From assembly GCA_013400975.1 (NCBI GenBank), contig WBMZ01009467.1, forward strand, positions 1-64,000: 64,000 bases of DNA, read 5' to 3'. The stretch's first letter is position 1, and every line of letters starts with the position of its first letter. This DNA is from Atrichornis clamosus (lineage: Eukaryota; Chordata; Aves; Passeriformes; Menuridae). Made by a program: the position numbers and the translations under genes. Below, one piece after another: positions 60,653-64,000 of this stretch. Below the pieces are notes generated by a model that had not been told where the DNA came from, did no database searches, and saw nothing but the letters and a program-made list of their open reading frames with translations.

Positions 60653-60748
60653 CTGTCTTATGAAGAAGTCTCCATGGATTAGAGACACAATGCCGAAGTT
60701 TGTGTACTTAAAAATATGATCCATCAGCCACATCATCTGACGGACAAC
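60653..60748 (-). CDS. LPGAT1: LPGAT1 coding exon with acyltransferase motif II region
   Basis: This 96-base exon encodes 32 residues in phase 0 at both ends: VVRQMMWLMDHIFKYTNFGI then VSLIHGDFFIRQ. The residues NFGIVSL.HGDFFIRQ(GR) correspond to motif II of the acyltransferase fold and match vertebrate LPGAT1 nearly residue for residue. The acceptor on the minus strand reads CTTTCCAG after a T-rich tract. The donor is GTAAATGG. It is the most upstream coding exon that I can see. The preceding exon, which should carry the HX4D catalytic motif, is not in this window. Confidence 0.97.
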
Positions 60749-63700
60749 CTGGAAAGTTAAAAAAAAAAAAACAAACAACCCCAAACCAACTTAGTCTATA
60801 TCAAGTGCAGAGAATTATGAATTATATATACACTGGTCACATTCTTGTCCCTCTCACAACAGCAATAAAAGTATCAAATATATAGAATAAAGTCCTTTAT
60901 GTTCCAAAATAAAAGGCAGCACAGGTGCTACACTTCTCCCTCAAGAGTAGTTTTAAATAGCTGCCTTTTTGTAATGTAATATACAGTTCTACAATATTAG
61001 CTATGGCAGAGAAGCCACAGGTATCCCTGAGAATTTAACTCCTGCTGCTTGTCCCAGCCAAGCAGCACAGTGGGAAAGCAAAAACAGAGGTTGAGCCAAT
61101 AGATTCACTTTGACTGTCACTTCTTATGGGATAGCTAAGGCAGGCACTTTACCTGTTCAGTTCTTCGAGATTTAAAATAGGAGAATTACTCCCAAAAAAG
61201 TAAATAATGGAAGGGAAAAGCTTCTTTTCTCACAAGGTCTTTCCCCTTTATCACTCCTAGATGTAGTTTTTGAGAAGGGTAGGAATGGAGTCTCCACAAC
61301 TGGAAAATCCAGTGTGTCTTACGTGCTCTCAGTCATGGGCTAGGCTAGCTGCTGTGGTGTGAGGCCACAGCCAGACTGATTCGAGTTCAGAGAAACTAAG
61401 TCATGCAACACAGTACTCTTCCATTCATCACTGTCAAAAAAAGAAAAGAACCATGACCTTTCTCCAGTGGTCAGATGATCACTCAAGCACCTTCTGCTTT
61501 GCACCTTTCAGTTGCCTACAACACAACACATACTTCGAGGCAAAGACAAAAGAAAGCAGTCTAAGACATAAAGATGACACGCTAGTATCCCTCCCTGTCT
61601 GCCAACAGTATTCCTTACTAGGTGCTATACATCCAAAGGACCAAAGCCACACTATGCATTTGTGAGTGACAAAAAAAAATTCCTAGATGCAATTCCCCAC
61701 TTGATACTAATATTGGTGGAAACGGTTTATCCTACAGCCATCTCCAGGACTGTGTTAAATAAAAGCGAGGGTCTTAAAGCAAAATTCTTCTCTGCAGACA
61801 TTCACATTCTTTCCACTTCAGTAAATTAAAAAGCTTTATGGAGGGGAAAAAAAAATGAAACAAAAGATGTGCCCTAACAACAAGAGTTTAAAAAAGCACA
61901 ATTGAGAGGTGTTACTGCTCTTCAAGGCACTACAATGAACTCGTGCCCACCCGAAGGTGACAGGCTGGTGTAGGGAACCACATCCTTTGATAAAGACACC
62001 ATCAAAATTTCACTAATGATGATTCAGCCCACAGCAGTACTCAGGCCTGTCAGTGTTCATCTCCTACTTTGGCATTTTGACAATTATTGTTCTATTATAT
62101 CAAGCAGCAGTTAAACCAACATCATCTATTTTACTGGAGGAGATAAGCAATCTTAATACTCTGCTTTCCTGAAAAGAAAGCATGTCTTTTGAGAAGTCAA
62201 CACTGGTCCCAGATGTTCTATGGCAACCCTGGAGGAGAAACTCTTGCCCAGCAATGCTAGTGCTTCTCCCCTGCCACACCACTTTTTCCTGTGTTTTTCT
62301 TTAGACGATGGTAGATTTATCCTGCAAGCAGATCATTGCTCTTCAAAGTCTGAAGTCCATCTCACCATGTTTTAGGTGACACCAGGCTTCGAGCTAGCAT
62401 CCCTGAGAAGGAGTGATGAGATTTTGTCAAATATAAGGGTGACGTGCCAATTACAACTAAGTCTGCTACGTGTGGGCTACAAAGGGACAAACTTCACAGC
62501 CCAGTGTCGCCTAGGCAATGGCGACAAGTACAAAGAGAAAATATTTTTATGTATGAGTTAGTGAATATATACACACATGCTAACACGTCAAATAAAAAAA
62601 GGAGTTCAAAGAATAGGACACAGTTATCTTGTTTGTAATCAAAAGGTAAACTAGATTAATGGACGTTCATTTTGTTCTGCTACCTAGGGCAGAATAGAGG
62701 ACACTGCAAAATATTGGTGGTAACTCTTCTATTTACTGACTCTTCTGTTTAGCATCCTCGGGAATGAAACAACACTTATCAGATGAGTCTCTAACCACTT
62801 GCATTTCAAGGAGGTTTAAACAAAGACATTCAGAAGTGTTTTAAGCATGGATTGAAAGAACTTTTGGATGCCGCTTCAGGTCCTTTTTCCTTCATCCTTC
62901 CTGCTTAAGTAACTTCAGTAGCTAGAAAAAGCTTTTACTAACTATATTAAAAAAATCCAGGTGCCTCCTATTCACAGGCCCACTTTCACTTCACTCTACA
63001 TAGATTTCATAACAAAGCAACCTGGATAGACTGACTTTCATCTTTCAAGCACCTCTACCTTAACAATGAAACCTGGGAAAGCACATCGTGAAATTTGCAC
63101 TCCAACAGATGCAAGCTCTACTTTTGTCTCCACTGTACCCTTCCTGGAACTGCTTTCCGTTCTGAATCAGAAAAAAACCCCACATTTATCAGTCCTAATC
63201 CAGTCAGAAAGCAGTAGTAGCAGCATTTTAACCTACTTCTCTTCGTTAAACACATAACCTTCAATGTCTATGAGACCACGACTTACTGAATTTTTTTAAC
63301 ACTTACTTTCACAAAGAAATTGGAACAATTTCTTGAACTTTTTATAAAGAATGTAATTAGGTCACTTCCAGTTCACCTGAAACCTTGCTGTGTGGCTCCT
63401 ATTACAGTATCATGTATTAATCAAACAATACTAGTCCAATCATCCCATTAAAATTCTAACATTCAGCTAAAGCTCCACTCCTCTAGTAAGAGATCATGCT
63501 TTTCTTACTCACATAAGTCATATCTTAGCACATGTATTTTGTCCTATTGCTTAGTGATATTAAAACTACTTAAAACAGATAGGCTACACTATCATTTGTA
63601 TATAGGAATTTATAAAATGCTAGAAAAGACTACCATCATGGTTCCTGACATGACCCTTGGGAAACACTGTCAAGTTGCAAGAATGTTTCAGGAGTCTACC

Positions 63701-64000
63701 TCACTATAGAGAAAAAAACAGAACTTTAAATCAAACACTTCTGATGTCTTAAACGAACGTTTTTTCTTAAAGCAGTATTAAACTGTAAGCTTGCAGATTA
63801 CATCTGTTTTCAGTCTGTTCTGGCTGGAAAAAGCAAACTAAAGCTTTTTTGGACTGGCACAAGCTTAACCCTCCTAAACAAAATAAAAATAATTCTTGAC
63901 AATCACTACCTTGCTAACAGATGAGTATCAAGCTTGTGAAGGACTCCATGTTAAGTTTAAACTGGATTTAAAGAAGCTGACTAATTAAAATATTTGCATA
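60749..64000 (-). other. LPGAT1: LPGAT1 intron, partial (continues beyond the window)
   Basis: A search by eye on the minus strand for the NHQ-x-TGDV type segment that precedes the 60653-60748 exon found nothing to the right edge, so the intron is at least 3.25 kb. It starts with an A-run and CAAA-type sequence at about 60759-60785 and is otherwise unique AT-rich sequence with no recognised repeat. Confidence 0.8.

Noticed and set aside
60749..64000. Search for the LPGAT1 exon with the HX4D motif
   Set aside because: No minus-strand segment matching the expected NHQ-x-TGDV region was found by eye, so the exon is taken to lie beyond the window.
1..64000. CRISPR arrays, tRNA or rRNA genes, viral genes or an operon-like system
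   Set aside because: No regularly spaced repeats, cloverleaf-like sequence, retroviral gag/pol/env-like coding or clustered prokaryotic genes were seen. The sequence is ordinary vertebrate genic and intergenic DNA.

Overview
The window looks like avian nuclear DNA. It has AT-rich, repeat-poor spacer, spliced coding sequence with GT-AG introns, and scattered CR1 LINE fragments, several of them ending in the ATTCTATG-type repeat typical of bird and reptile CR1. No prokaryotic gene, CRISPR array or operon is visible, and most open frames are chance frames in spacer or intron. The exact species cannot be read from the sequence.

The only gene I can identify is LPGAT1 (an ER glycerophospholipid acyltransferase of the PlsC/AGPAT superfamily). 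It lies on the minus strand in the right half. Five consecutive coding exons are present: 60653-60748, 58260-58533, 49477-49603, 41343-41449 and 37245-37396. They sum to 756 bases (251 residues plus stop), all junctions are GT-AG, and the codon phases fit from exon to exon. They encode roughly the C-terminal two thirds of the protein. The N-terminus, including the HX4D catalytic motif, must lie beyond the right edge. A 3' UTR runs leftward from 37244. Its end is not certain, but poly(A) signals on the minus strand occur near 33.6 and 33.26 kb.

Layout: 1-55 is a CpG-dense edge, possibly the promoter end of the neighbouring gene. 80-491 is a long polypyrimidine tract. 0.7-29 kb is intergenic, with CR1 pieces at 0.74-1.05, 1.50-1.60, 7.09-7.53, 18.02-18.10 and 23.25-23.29 kb, short tandem duplications, microsatellites, a coding-like relic at 9.75-10.69 kb and a pure poly(A) run at 29.0 kb. 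29-33.2 kb is downstream flank or distal UTR, with a CpG-enriched patch at 31.85-32.39 kb and a small assembly gap with duplicated flanks at 32.6 kb. 33.2-37.2 kb is the likely LPGAT1 3' UTR. 37.2-64 kb is LPGAT1 exons and introns. The introns carry three older CR1/L3-like fragments, a short CR1 tail and a distinct CpG-rich patch at 45.47-45.79 kb.

I found no convincing new biological system. The items most worth a second look are the intronic CpG-rich patch, the coding-like relic near 10 kb, the old CR1 copy at 50.8-51.2 kb, and the gap duplication, which is probably an assembly artefact.
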